From: Kocuria palustris | GTDB lineage: Bacteria; Actinomycetota; Actinomycetes; Actinomycetales; Micrococcaceae | Direction: 5' to 3' | DNA: 64,000 nucleotides | NCBI RefSeq assembly: GCF_016907795.1 | Contig: NZ_JAFBCR010000001.1 | Location: forward strand, 2,294,001-2,358,000 | In this document: positions 8,349 to 16,185 of the stretch, piece after piece | Numbering within the stretch: the first letter of the stretch is position 1 | How the letters are laid out: every line of letters starts with the position of its first letter | Notes under the pieces: model-generated | Told to the model about the DNA's origin: nothing | What the model saw: only the letters and a program-made list of their open reading frames with translations | The model's database searches: none | Program-made: the position numbers and the translations under genes

Positions 8349-8654
8349 ATGAAACACATGAACATATTTGATGATGTCAGAGCCGCCGCGCGGGAGATTG
8401 CGACGTTGCCTTCAGGCCTGAAGCCCAGCCATATTCAGCTCCGCCAATTGCATGACGCTCTATTGAAACTCCGTAAGCATGGCGACACAGCAGAGTTTGG
8501 ATCGGATTACGCGAGAGAAAGCTACATTCGTGGTTGCGATGAACTCTTGGGAATATTCAAGAACGACCCGTCCGAGGCGGCAGATTACCTTCTCTCAGCC
8601 CCAATGGGAGAATATGCCCCCAACCCTTTAGACGGACTAGAAAAGCTGGTCTGA
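8349..8654 (+). CDS. Hypothetical protein, low-GC cargo gene
   Basis: 101-residue protein (MKHMNIFDDVRAAAREIATL ... NPLDGLEKLV) with no family I recognise. It is lower in GC than its neighbours and uses AT-rich codons (ATA, AAA, TTA), a sign of foreign origin. Predicted mostly helical, charged, no membrane segment. It starts at ATG 8349 or ATG 8358 (MNIFDD), 13-22 bp outside the IS right end, so its promoter may be IS-derived. It lies in the same block as the GNAT gene and just before att-like copy 2. Could be a small immunity or antitoxin-like protein; unproven. Confidence 0.6.
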   Translation: MKHMNIFDDVRAAAREIATLPSGLKPSHIQLRQLHDALLKLRKHGDTAEFGSDYARESYIRGCDELLGIFKNDPSEAADYLLSAPMGEYAPNPLDGLEKLV

Positions 8655-9153
8655 ACCCTCATCACTCCACTCAGGACAGTGCCCGATTGGACAGGACCGA
8701 GTGGCCGTGTGGGCTAGGCGGCCGGAGGGGGTGTTGAATGGCGTAAAGTCTGTGAGGTTTGCGGTGTCCGAAACGTGGTGGAGTTCCGTTTCAATAACTA
8801 GTGAGATTCGTTGATGATTCTTGTCGAGTGTTGAGTCAGGACTAGTGCCCGGCGCTTTTGCAAGGGACCTACCCGCGTAGTTGTGCATCGTCCGTCGTGC
8901 GCCGCTCCGCGGTGGGGAGGAGCCCGATGGGGCGCGGGATTATGCCCATGGAGACGTAGGTCGTGTCCGCCTCGGGGTGATGCGCCGCTAGTTCGGCTCG
9001 CTTCCACGACAGAACGAGGAGCCGGCGCAACGATCGACGTGGACGACGGCTCCGCCCAAGGGGACTGCTGCACGATCAGGCAACAACTTCAAATTCGTGC
9101 CACTAGGCGCCCCCGAACTGTATAGAGTGACGCCTACCGGGAGGGAGATTCGA
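8655..9153 (+). other. Non-coding stretch with att-like copy 2
   Basis: About 500 bp between the 101-residue gene and the HEPN-like gene. Apart from the att-like site at 8769-8801 I see no convincing gene: the open frames on either strand are arginine-rich shadows. The last ~100 bp should hold the promoter of the downstream gene. Confidence 0.6.
8769..8801 (+). repeat. ychF-tail att-like site, copy 2
   Basis: GTGGTGGAGTTCCGTTTCAA continues to AACTAG, reading V-V-E-F-R-F-N-N-stop. Left arm CGAAAC, spacer GTGGTGGA, right arm GTTCCG. Same orientation as ychF. Confidence 0.72.
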
Positions 9154-11100
9154 GTGTCGGAAAGCGGACCAGAGAAGAGACTGAAGTTCTTCGGCCTCAG
9201 CGACTACGGAACCTTCTGGCAGGCCGACCGCCTCCTAGAGCTCGTCCGTGAATTCGATGCTACTCGTGGCGATCAAGGCATAAACGACATCGTTGAGTTG
9301 CATCATCTCGCGTTGTTCCTAGAACACAAAGTTCTCCCGAAGGACCTGGCCGAAGCAGAGCGAGACGCGCCTCTGGCGCACGTCCCCGAGATCCGGAAAG
9401 TCATCGGCAGGTTTTTCGGCAAAGTGACTGACGCCACCTTCTCAACGCTCGTTCAGGACGTTGACTTTCAGTACCGCACAGACGTCCTCGATCTCCTCGG
9501 AAAGAACAAGGTCTTCGAGCGCTGCACTGACTCGATCGTGCTTGCTGCACTTCAAAAGCAGAGTTTCCACCCGCACGATCTGCTCTCATGCCAGGCACTC
9601 GTGCGTGCCTACGACCAGGAGATTCGGGCCCTGCTACTCGCTGGGCCGCGCAATGCTGAGCTGCTTGCGCGGAAGTTCCTCCAGTCCGAGGGGCGGGATC
9701 CAATCCATCTTCCGAAGAGCTTCACTCCCGCGGATCAGCGTGGCCTGTTTGACCGCTACCTCGATGAGGAAGAGCCCAACCTCAACTTCGTCAAGCTGAT
9801 CGCATCCGCACGAGCTAACAAGAACACCGGCGTCGATGCACGACTGAAGCTAAAGGCTCGTCGCAAGGCAGATGCGCTCACGAAGAAGATGTTCGAGTCC
9901 ACGGAGGGGATCAAGACCGGCTGCGAAGTGGGCATCTCGGCCGATCAGGTCGAAGAGGTCGTCCAGTCTTTGGACGGCATGGTTGGCAAGTACTCCTACA
10001 GTCGAACCTGGCTCACGGAGAACCTCGACTACCCGACTATCCTGAATAACTTCGTTCACCTGTTCCAGTTCGCCAACGACCACATGCTCCTGGAACTCCC
10101 TTCCTACGGAGCGCAACTTGGCGTCTTCGAGCGGTTCATGGGTACGCCGGGCAAGGGCGACTACCGGACGGGGGCGGCGTTCAGGCTCCAGGACCAGGCG
10201 TCCTTGCTCCAGACCTTGATGTACGAGCGCTTCCTCAGCTCCGAAGGTATAGAGCTCGAGTCGGTCATCGCTTGGTTCTTCACGGACTACCTTGAGCAGG
10301 AGTTCGGTGCCAAGGGGCTGAAGTACCGCGCCTCCAGCCCGACCGCTACCTACCTTGAGAAGAGCCGCCATCTGTTCTCAGAGATGGAGAGCGTCCTCAA
10401 GCAGTTCACGCTGCATGTCGACTACGGCGAGGTTGACCCGGAGCTGCTGACAATCACATCGGAGCAGCTTTCCTACAGCGACATCCCGAGTCAGGTTGTG
10501 GATAAGTACGCCTACGTTGCCAACAACGCAGACATCCAAGGAATTCAGCACCTGCTCTTCTCGGACCAATCCGGATTGGTGCACATCAGCAGCGATCTGG
10601 AGGCAGAGAGCTTCCTCCACTTGGTCATCGCCAATGACATCGCCTACGACCAGTTCCACGAGTACCAACAGCGCAACATCGACTTCCTGGTCGAGAAGGG
10701 CATCCTGACCGGAGATCGTGACCGAATTGCGTTTGCAAGCGCGACACAATTGCATGTGCTCAAGGAACTCTGGGAGTGCGAGGTGACGAGCTGTCTCCAT
10801 CACTCGGCGGCCGGCCAGAAAGCCATTGACGAGATGGTGAGCGCCGGATGGCTGGCGCATCGATCAACGCTGCTCAGCGCCGCGGAGGTCAGCTACTTCA
10901 ACTACTTCCTTAACGATAAGGAGTTCAGCAACGGACCTAGCCTGCGCAACCGCTACCTCCATGGATCACAGGCAGACGGTGACGACGACCGCGTTCACCG
11001 CCACACGTATCTAACAGCGCTCCGCCTACTCGTTGCGCTGGTCATCAAGATCAACGATGACTTCTGCCTGACGGATAACGCCGTGCTCGCGAAGGAATAG
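9154..11100 (+). CDS. Large cargo protein with HEPN-like C-terminus (possible defence gene)
   Basis: 648 residues from GTG 9154, chosen because GGGAGGGAG sits 6 nt upstream; an ATG at 9097 is possible but lacks this. No membrane segments or P-loop. The first ~250 residues are helical and charged (VREFDATRGDQGINDIVELH); the C-terminus contains NGPSLRNRYLHGS with R598-x4-H603, the arrangement of the HEPN RNase active site, followed by a hydrophobic helix (ALRLLVALVIKIN). HEPN proteins are metal-independent RNases common in abortive infection and toxin systems. The gene stands alone between att-like copies 2 and 3. Family assignment rests on the short motif, so treat as inference. Confidence 0.75.
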   Translation: MSESGPEKRLKFFGLSDYGTFWQADRLLELVREFDATRGDQGINDIVELHHLALFLEHKVLPKDLAEAERDAPLAHVPEIRKVIGRFFGKVTDATFSTLVQDVDFQYRTDVLDLLGKNKVFERCTDSIVLAALQKQSFHPHDLLSCQALVRAYDQEIRALLLAGPRNAELLARKFLQSEGRDPIHLPKSFTPADQRGLFDRYLDEEEPNLNFVKLIASARANKNTGVDARLKLKARRKADALTKKMFESTEGIKTGCEVGISADQVEEVVQSLDGMVGKYSYSRTWLTENLDYPTILNNFVHLFQFANDHMLLELPSYGAQLGVFERFMGTPGKGDYRTGAAFRLQDQASLLQTLMYERFLSSEGIELESVIAWFFTDYLEQEFGAKGLKYRASSPTATYLEKSRHLFSEMESVLKQFTLHVDYGEVDPELLTITSEQLSYSDIPSQVVDKYAYVANNADIQGIQHLLFSDQSGLVHISSDLEAESFLHLVIANDIAYDQFHEYQQRNIDFLVEKGILTGDRDRIAFASATQLHVLKELWECEVTSCLHHSAAGQKAIDEMVSAGWLAHRSTLLSAAEVSYFNYFLNDKEFSNGPSLRNRYLHGSQADGDDDRVHRHTYLTALRLLVALVIKINDDFCLTDNAVLAKE

Positions 11101-11313
11101 GGGCCGACCGCTGGCATGGTCGAGCCCTCTTCAGATCCCTAGTATGTGGCGTCTCAGCCGGGTTCCCTGCCGCCGTGATGGCGCGCTACCGCCTTCGTGG
11201 CGTCCAGCAGGCTGACCCACGTCGAGGGTGAGCCTGTGTCCCCTGATCAGTAGCGAGCACTGACCGTGGGGAGAGGGCGCACGTGAACCCCGTGTTCAGA
11301 TGTACCTATGTGC

Positions 11314-11346
11314 CGGAACTCGGTGGAGTTTAGGTTCAATGTCTAA
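11314..11346 (+). repeat. ychF-tail att-like site, copy 3
   Basis: Left arm CGGAAC, spacer TCGGTGGA, then GTTTAGGTTCAATGTC and TAA, which reads V-E-F-R-F-N-V-stop in frame with the ychF convention. It closes the HEPN-like block and begins the nucleotidyltransferase block. Flanking 11101-11384 shows no other gene. Confidence 0.72.
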
Positions 11347-11384
11347 CGTCTGGCGGCGCAGGCGTGCCCGCGTAACCTGAGGGC

Positions 11385-11699
11385 ATGCCTATCAGCGCCG
11401 TGGCCGCGGAGGCTCTGGCTCTGCGAGAGCTCATCGAGTCGCGCCGCGACGAGCTCGACCGTCTGACCGCGAAGTACGGCGCGACGAGCCCGGTGTTTTT
11501 CGGATCGGTTGCGCGGGGCGATGCGCGTCCTGGTAGTGACTTCGACATCCTCGTGGAGGTCGACCGCGTGGACGGCAACGTGCTGATGCGTGCCTCCGGC
11601 CTCATGGAGGAGACGCGCGAGCTGCTCGGTACCGAGGCGGTGGAGATTCGCCCAGTTTGGCTAGTAGGAGATCCCAAACATGCAAGAGATTCAGCGTAG
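11385..11699 (+). CDS. MNT-type minimal nucleotidyltransferase
   Basis: 104-residue protein with the polymerase-beta-like signature FFGSVARGDARPGSDFDILV (G40-S41 ... D52-x-D54). Such minimal nucleotidyltransferases act as antitoxins (MntA type) that modify a HEPN toxin, or as orphan enzymes. Here there is no adjacent HEPN gene; the next gene encodes an HNH-like protein overlapping its 3' end by 20 nt. The last ~20 residues (EIRPVWLVGDPKHARDSA) do not follow the usual end of the family, suggesting the 3' end was replaced by recombination. Catalytic residues are intact. Confidence 0.8.
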   Translation: MPISAVAAEALALRELIESRRDELDRLTAKYGATSPVFFGSVARGDARPGSDFDILVEVDRVDGNVLMRASGLMEETRELLGTEAVEIRPVWLVGDPKHARDSA

Positions 11700-12444
11700 A
11701 CCTCCCACGGATGTGCGGCGGCAGTTGCGGCGTGAGGTCGGGTTCGGTTGCCCTGTGGGTGGGTGCGGAAATCCCTATCTGGAATATCACCACTTCGATC
11801 CGCCATGGCATGTGGAGAGGCATCACAACCCAAGTGGGATGCTCGCTCTCTGCGCGAATCACCATGCCAAGGCGGACGCTCTGACTGTCGAGCAATGCCG
11901 AGAGCTCAAGACCGGGCCGCAATCTGCCACAGTACGAGGCCGGTTCGAGTGGATGCGACGTGAGGTCGTCGCGATTGTGGGCGGCAATTACTATCACGAG
12001 ACGCCTCATATGGTCGTCTTTAGAGGTGAGCCCCTGATCTGGTTTGAGCGCGATGAGGACGGCTACCTTCTCCTTAACATGCGCATGCTGACCGCTTCGC
12101 ATGAGCGTCGTGCTCAACTTCTGGCGAATGATTGGGATATTGCGGGTGATCCGCTAGATGTCGAGAGTCCGCCCAACGGGAGCTATCTACGGGTGCGCTA
12201 CTCGAACGGCGATGATGTCCGAATCCGGTTCAAGCAGTGGGACTCCGCGGAGAGCCTAGGCGCGAAGCACCCCAGGATCCTTAGTCTCGAGGATACGATC
12301 TCATTTCCGCTTGTGACCGTTGAGATCGCTATGGTTGTCGGTGGCACTGGTGTCCGGTTCGATGCGCGATCAAGCGAGATTGGCGGACTAACAATGACCG
12401 GAAACATCATGAGTCATTGCGGGGCAGGCCTGGTGATTGATTGA
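11680..12444 (+). CDS. HNH-motif protein
   Basis: 254 residues. The N-terminal ~70 residues carry a zinc/HNH arrangement: C24 and C29 (GCPVGGCGNP), H37-H38 (YHHFDPPW), H48-H49 (RHHNPSGM), C58 and H61-H62 (LCANHHAKAD). This resembles HNH endonuclease modules of phage and defence proteins. The remaining ~180 residues are beta-rich with no family recognised (KTGPQSATVRGRFEWMRREV onward). ATG 11680 has TAGGAG 7 nt upstream and the gene overlaps the nucleotidyltransferase, so both are co-expressed. AT-richer codon use than the chromosome. Nuclease activity is inferred from the motif only. Confidence 0.72.
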   Translation: MQEIQRRPPTDVRRQLRREVGFGCPVGGCGNPYLEYHHFDPPWHVERHHNPSGMLALCANHHAKADALTVEQCRELKTGPQSATVRGRFEWMRREVVAIVGGNYYHETPHMVVFRGEPLIWFERDEDGYLLLNMRMLTASHERRAQLLANDWDIAGDPLDVESPPNGSYLRVRYSNGDDVRIRFKQWDSAESLGAKHPRILSLEDTISFPLVTVEIAMVVGGTGVRFDARSSEIGGLTMTGNIMSHCGAGLVID

Positions 12445-12447
12445 TGA

Positions 12448-12476
12448 ACGGGGACGTGGTGGACTTCCGTTTCGCC
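12448..12476 (+). repeat. ychF-tail copy 4, closest to the resident gene
   Basis: Matches 4612-4640 of ychF at 27 of 29 bases and reads N-G-D-V-V-D-F-R-F-A before diverging at GGGCCT instead of a stop. It is the only copy that keeps the upstream coding part of ychF (GGGGACGTGGTGGA) rather than the CGGAAC-type left arm, so it may be the displaced original gene end. Confidence 0.7.
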
Positions 12477-12687
12477 GGGCCTTCTCCACGCCGATGCTAT
12501 CCAGAGGTAACATGCCTTCACCGTGCAGGGAGACGAAGCGAAGGCTTCGCATCGCTTCCACGGAGTCGTGAAGGAGGTTGCGCACTGACCCGGCCTCTTC
12601 AAGGAGCGCGAACCCTTGGCGAATCGACAGCGCCGGGTGCAGTCCCGGTGGGCGGCCCTGCGACGGGCTCAATGCCATTCCCTCGGT

Positions 12688-12710
12688 CCCCCCCCCCCCC
12701 CCCCCCCCCC
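12688..12710 (+). repeat. Poly-C tract (23 C)
   Basis: An uninterrupted run of 23 C followed by GCGCGC. A matching run of 21 G, also next to GCG on the complementary reading, lies at 14091-14111. Together they bracket ~1.4 kb as an inverted pair. Long homopolymers are length-unstable in vivo and error-prone in sequencing. Confidence 0.9.
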
Positions 12711-12819
12711 GCGCGCTTCTGTGGCCATCCTCTTGCCTAGGATAGGCGGGTGATGGCGCATCATGAGCGGCGTACGCTCGCCACCGCGCGAGTAGCTATT
12801 GCCAGAGGTAATTTGGCTA

Positions 12820-12853
12820 CGGCACGTCAGTGAAATCCCGTTTCAGTGCATAG
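12820..12853 (+). repeat. ychF-tail att-like site, copy 5 (degenerate)
   Basis: CGGCAC, then GTGAAATCCCGTTTCAGTGC and a TAG stop: reads V-K-S-R-F-S-A-stop. It is preceded by GGTAATTTGGCTACGG, closely resembling the GGTTATTCGGCTACGG before copy 6, so the two flank the 279-residue gene as ~45-bp direct repeats. Confidence 0.6.
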
Positions 12854-12878
12854 ACTTCGACGAAATCCTCAGTTCCGC

Positions 12879-13718
12879 TTACTGAAGAGGCCAGGTTTTT
12901 CTGTTCTTCAGATATGTGTCGGGCACTCTGAGAGACTGTAGTCGCTCATGATGGCCGAATAGGTACTCGGTACCCGCAGTATATCCAGCAAAATATGTCA
13001 GTTCTGTAAAAATTTCACTCATCCATCGAGCATGGCTGAGAGAGTAAAACCGACCCCACTTCTGAGTTATCTGGCGCTCGTGGGTCATGAAACTCGCCTG
13101 AGTCGGGTCAGTAACTAACGAGCCGTCCTCGTGGAAATGGATCGTAACGCTGAAGTCGGCGAGAATGGCCCCGACTTGTCGTGATTTTGCGCGGGCGCGC
13201 TCCTCTCGTTTTGTGCCACGAAAGTGCTCGTCAAGTATTGGCTCGCAAACCGTGTCCCACCAGTGCGCGGTGGGTTCGTGAGGTGACCGATTCCCCGTCA
13301 AAGAAGCGAGGTTGGCGTAGCGGCCACGGCTGGCGGACGCAAAATCGTCGAAACTAGCTAATGTACCGGCTGCTATAGGACTTGCCGGTCGCTCGTATCT
13401 GAGCTCTAGCCCTCTCCTGTCTCCGACTCTCGCAACCTCGTCGGAGATATCCGAAATCGAGTGACCTTTTAAGCGAAGTTGCTTATCATTCAGGGGTCGG
13501 CCATGGGACAGGAGGTGATCACAAGTGAGGATGAGCTTCCCGAGTCTTTCTAGTCCATTTGAGAATCCAAACTGAGCTGCCGTATATCCTCCTTGGTTTG
13601 CATAGTCGGCGCGGCCGATCTCGTTTGCGCCCGAGTGAATGAGTTGTGCGGCTAGATCTGTCTCGCGGGCGAGCCCTTGCCAAATTGGATTGGAAAACGG
13701 TGTGGTTAGTGCACTCAT
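12879..13718 (-). CDS. Hypothetical cargo protein
   Basis: 279 residues from ATG 13718 (MSALTTPFSNPIWQ), with GGAGG 10 nt upstream; longer in-frame starts extend through the att-like site and are unlikely. No recognised family. Features: helical, soluble, Trp/His-rich C-terminus (EIFTELTYFAGYTAGTEYLF), and LASLTGNRSPHEPTAHWWD in the middle. Lower GC and unlike neighbours in codon use. It is the only gene between att-like copies 5 and 6, which form near-matching direct repeats, so it looks like a one-gene cassette; it also lies between the poly-C and poly-G tracts. A defence or nutrient-related role cannot be decided. Confidence 0.72.
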   Translation of the reverse strand: MSALTTPFSNPIWQGLARETDLAAQLIHSGANEIGRADYANQGGYTAAQFGFSNGLERLGKLILTCDHLLSHGRPLNDKQLRLKGHSISDISDEVARVGDRRGLELRYERPASPIAAGTLASFDDFASASRGRYANLASLTGNRSPHEPTAHWWDTVCEPILDEHFRGTKREERARAKSRQVGAILADFSVTIHFHEDGSLVTDPTQASFMTHERQITQKWGRFYSLSHARWMSEIFTELTYFAGYTAGTEYLFGHHERLQSLRVPDTYLKNRKTWPLQ

Positions 13719-13977
13719 GTGTCTGATACCTCCAAACGAATGTTGAGGGATCGGGGTGATGCGGCGGCTGTGTGAAGCTACAGCTTGATTGAAGATCCTA
13801 GCCCTAGCGGCCTCTCCTGCGCCGAAGACGCGCAAAGGCTGGCAGCACTCGGCCCGGTACTGGATCGACGAGCCCGTAGAGTCCGGCTTCACGTGATCGC
13901 CGCCGGGGCAAGGTTGGCACATAGGTGGGGCCGGGCACGATCCGCCAGGAGACGCTTGCTCGAAGGTTATTCGGCTA

Positions 13978-14010
13978 CGGAACGCGGTGGAGTTCCGGTT
14001 CAACGTGTGA
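13978..14010 (+). repeat. ychF-tail att-like site, copy 6
   Basis: CGGAAC, spacer GCGGTGGA, GTTCCG, then GTTCAACGTGTGA: reads V-E-F-R-F-N-V-stop. Its CGGAAC and GTTCCG arms are perfectly complementary around the 8-nt spacer. Confidence 0.75.
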
Positions 14011-14090
14011 GCGAGTCGCCGTTCACCCTCGCGACCGGGTGAGTTTCTCTGCGAACTCCGTCAGGAACTGGTCGCCAGCCGCCGTGCTGC

Positions 14091-14111
14091 GGGGGGGGGG
14101 GGGGGGGGGGG
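14091..14111 (+). repeat. Poly-G tract (21 G)
   Basis: Uninterrupted run of 21 G preceded by CTGC. Inverted counterpart of the 23-C tract at 12688-12710. No open gene spans it, so phase variation of a coding sequence is not supported. Confidence 0.9.
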
Positions 14112-14147
14112 CGACGGTGCCCAGGGGACATTGCCCTCGAGGTGATG

Positions 14148-14255
14148 CTACGCGGCGAGATGGGCGATGAGGGCCCGGGTGGAGTCGCTGGCGAGGCCTA
14201 TGGTCTGGGCGCTCCGGCGCGCGTCAGCGATGCTCCGAGATCCGTCGCCGCTCAT
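14148..14255 (-). CDS. Possible 35-residue protein coupled to RelE
   Basis: Short frame MSGDGSRSIADARRSAQTIG continuing to LIAHLAA, starting at ATG 14255, which overlaps the relE stop (ATGA). Helical, no family. Could be a small third component of the toxin-antitoxin operon or the remnant of a larger gene cut by the poly-G region. The exact coupling is the only support. Confidence 0.35.
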   Translation of the reverse strand: MSGDGSRSIADARRSAQTIGLASDSTRALIAHLAA

Positions 14256-14509
14256 CGATAGACCTCTCTGCGGTGCCCGACCCGGAGGATCAGCACGACC
14301 AGCTCATCGTCCACGACGTCATAGACGACTCGGTAGTCACCGATTCGGATGCGCAACTCGCCCTCGCCGCCCTGAAGCTTGATGCAACCGGGTGGGCGAG
14401 GGTCATCAGCAAGGGCGTTGAGTGCCTCGAGAATACGTCGGGCGGTCTGACGGTCGAGCTTCCGAAGGGCTTTCGCCGCCGAGGCGACGTAGGTGACGCG
14501 ATACGCCAC
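14252..14509 (-). CDS. relE: RelE/ParE-family toxin
   Basis: 85-residue RelE-fold protein: MAYRVTYVASAAKALRKLDR, central RPPGCIKLQGGEGELRIRIG and C-terminal YRVVYDVVDDELVVLILRVG followed by HRREVYR. The basic C-terminus with R and Y is the typical mRNA-interferase surface of RelE toxins. It begins 3 nt after the antitoxin gene, in the usual antitoxin-first order, so both are one operon. Expected action: ribosome-dependent mRNA cleavage when the antitoxin is lost, stabilising the accessory region. Intact and full length. Confidence 0.92.
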   Translation of the reverse strand: MAYRVTYVASAAKALRKLDRQTARRILEALNALADDPRPPGCIKLQGGEGELRIRIGDYRVVYDVVDDELVVLILRVGHRREVYR

Positions 14510-14512
14510 GGA

Positions 14513-14758
14513 TCAGAGTCCGAGCTCGGCGACCAGCTCCTCATGGGAGACGCGCTCGGTCTCTTCACGCGCGGCCGCCGCAGCACGGATGTCGGCCTGA
14601 TCTTCCAATGCCTGGAGTGCGCGATCGTAGAACTCCGGGGACACGACGACCGCGCGACGACCAGCGCCGCGCGAGGTGATCTCGACGGGCTCGCGCTGTG
14701 CTGCGGCGATGAGTTCGGCCTGGCGGCTGCGGAAGTCGGAGAGCGTTACGGAAGTCAT
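14513..14758 (-). CDS. Phd/YefM-family antitoxin
   Basis: 81 residues from ATG 14758: MTSVTLSDFRSRQAELIAAA, then REPVEITSRGAGRRAVVVSP (Phd/YefM DNA-binding fold) and a C-terminal toxin-binding tail ending VSHEELVAELGL. It neutralises the adjacent RelE and should autorepress through the palindrome 13 bp upstream of its start. A truncated gene at 34507 has an almost identical N-terminus (MTSVTLSQFRNRQ, then DPVEITSRGAGRR), so this family occurs twice in the window. Confidence 0.92.
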   Translation of the reverse strand: MTSVTLSDFRSRQAELIAAAQREPVEITSRGAGRRAVVVSPEFYDRALQALEDQADIRAAAAAREETERVSHEELVAELGL

Positions 14759-14770
14759 GTCCTGATGGTA

Positions 14771-14786
14771 CATCTTGTACAAGATG
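14771..14786 (-). promoter_or_regulatory. Palindromic operator of phd-relE
   Basis: Perfect 16-bp palindrome CATCTTGTACAAGATG just upstream of the antitoxin start, in the place expected for Phd/YefM autoregulation. The core TTGTACAA resembles the palindrome at 34473-34498 upstream of the truncated second antitoxin. Confidence 0.7.
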
Positions 14787-14978
14787 GCGTGATGGTCACT
14801 TGCAGGGGCCCCTCTGCGCGGCGCCGTGATCGGGATGTCGAGGACCTGAGGATCCCGCCGGGGAACCAACCGTCTGGAGAGGCTTGCAGGCGATCGTCGC
14901 GGACAGCTCCGTCGGGCGGTCCGAGGCAAGGTGGCGCGCTTCCATGATCCCGTGTAGGTCGGGGCCCGAGCCCAGGGT

Positions 14979-15110
14979 GGCGAGATCGAGCTCGCGAACG
15001 CGATCTTCGAGTACATCGAGGTGTCCTACAACCGTCGTCGACGGCACTGCTGCCTCGAGTACGCGACACCCCACGACTACGACCTCGCCGGCATCCCGCG
15101 GGCACTGTGA
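14979..15110 (+). pseudogene. IS3-family transposase 3' remnant
   Basis: 44 codons reading EIELANAIFEYIEVSYNRRR, then CCLEYATPHDYDLAGIPRAL and stop, the characteristic C-terminus of an IS3 OrfB. Everything upstream is lost, and its end abuts the left terminus of the next IS at 15108. Confidence 0.8.
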
Positions 15111-16136
15111 ATCGGCCCGGGTTTGATGCCGCTGCTGTTTGAGTCCGGAAGGATGGACAGCATGCCGAAGAAGATCGATCCCCAGCTGCGCGCCAGGTGC
15201 GTGCGGCTCGTCAGGGAGCACCTCCAGGAGTAACCCCACCCTCACTGCCGCGCTCGCCCGGCAGGAAGGCGCCTCGCTGGAGTCCGCGCGGCGCTGGCTC
15301 GCGCAGGCCGAGGTCGATCACGGAACCCGCCTCGCCGATCGGACCGTCACAGACGCCCTGGTCGAGGACAAGGTCCGCGACCTCGCCTGGAGGGCCAACC
15401 CCGTCACCGGGCAGGCCCCGATGACGCCCGAGGGCCTCTACGGACGGCGGAAGTGGGTCGCGCTGCTGCGCCGCCTGGAAGGCCTGGCCGGCACGTCCCG
15501 TGGGGCGGTGGACCGGGCGATGCGCACCCTCGGCCGCGAAGGTATCCGGCGGGCGAAGAAGCTCCGCACGACGATCGCCGATCCTGACGGGAAGCGAGCC
15601 GGTGACCTACTGAATCGCGACTTCACCGCTACCGCCCCGAACCTGGTCTAGGTCACCGACTTCACCTACGTCGGCACCTGGGCGGGGTTCGTCTACGTCG
15701 CGTTCGTCGTGGACGTCTTCGCTCAGCGGATCGTGGGCTGGCACGCGTCCTGGAGCTGCGCACCGATCTCGTCATGACGCCACTGCGGATCGCAGTACAC
15801 GTCGATCCGGTACACCGAGCACCTCGACCTCGAGGGCATCACCCCGTCGATCGGGACCATCGGAGATGCCTTCGATATCGCGCTGATGGAGACGATCAAC
15901 GGGCTCTACAAGACCGAGTGCGTCCGGGCCATCGTCTTCCACGCCGGCCCCTACCGGACCCTCGCGGACGTCGAGTTCGCGACTGCCGGCTGGGTCGACT
16001 GGTACAACAACCGGCACCTCAACGGCTCCCTCGGGATGCTGACCCCGATAGAGTTCGAGACGCTGCACAACGAGGCCCTCACCCGAGAGTCAGCCCGCAC
16101 CCACAAAAGCAGCGGCGGAGAAACCGGGCCGATTCA
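15108..16136 (+). mobile_element. Decayed IS3-family element
   Basis: Left terminus TGAATCGGCCCGGGTTTGAT at 15108; right terminus ACCGGGCCGATTCA ending at 16136. At ~1.03 kb it is shorter than a complete IS3 element (usually 1.2-1.5 kb), consistent with an internal deletion. Its left end is copied as a fold-back at 19503-19581, and a related end occurs at 17549. Confidence 0.78.
15162..16136 (+). pseudogene. IS3-family transposase, degenerate
   Basis: OrfA begins MPKKIDPQLRARCVRLVREH and stops early; homology resumes in another frame (LTAALARQEGASLESARRWL), continues through an OrfB-like part (GRRKWVALLRRLEG, DLLNRDFTATAPNLV), meets an in-frame TAG at 15649-15651, continues as VTDFTYVGTWAGFVYVAFVV, and ends in a third frame with IALMETINGLYKTECVR and WVDWYNNRHLNGSLG. 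The catalytic Glu is present, but at least three frame disruptions and a missing central segment make it non-functional. Confidence 0.85.
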
Positions 16137-16185
16137 GAGAAGCCGGCAGGAGCACGCGAACTGACAACGCGGAAGGAGTCGACTT

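Larger units (their letters stand above)
12445..12878 (+). other. Non-coding block with two att-like sites and a 23-C tract
   Basis: About 430 bp containing att-like copies 4 (12448-12476) and 5 (12820-12853) and a homopolymer of 23 cytosines (12688-12710). I see no credible gene. This block may be a cassette whose cargo was lost. Confidence 0.6.
13719..14147 (+). other. Non-coding stretch with att-like copy 6 and poly-G
   Basis: About 430 bp upstream of the 279-residue gene. It holds the promoter of that gene (minus strand), att-like copy 6 and a 21-G tract. No gene is convincing. Confidence 0.6.

Noticed and set aside
12388-12678. Minus-strand 96-codon frame opposite the att-like copy 4
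   Set aside because: No domain or ribosome binding site, and it runs across the repeat; judged a chance frame.
14091-14111. Phase-variable gene controlled by the poly-G tract
   Set aside because: No credible open frame or promoter spacing spans the tract.
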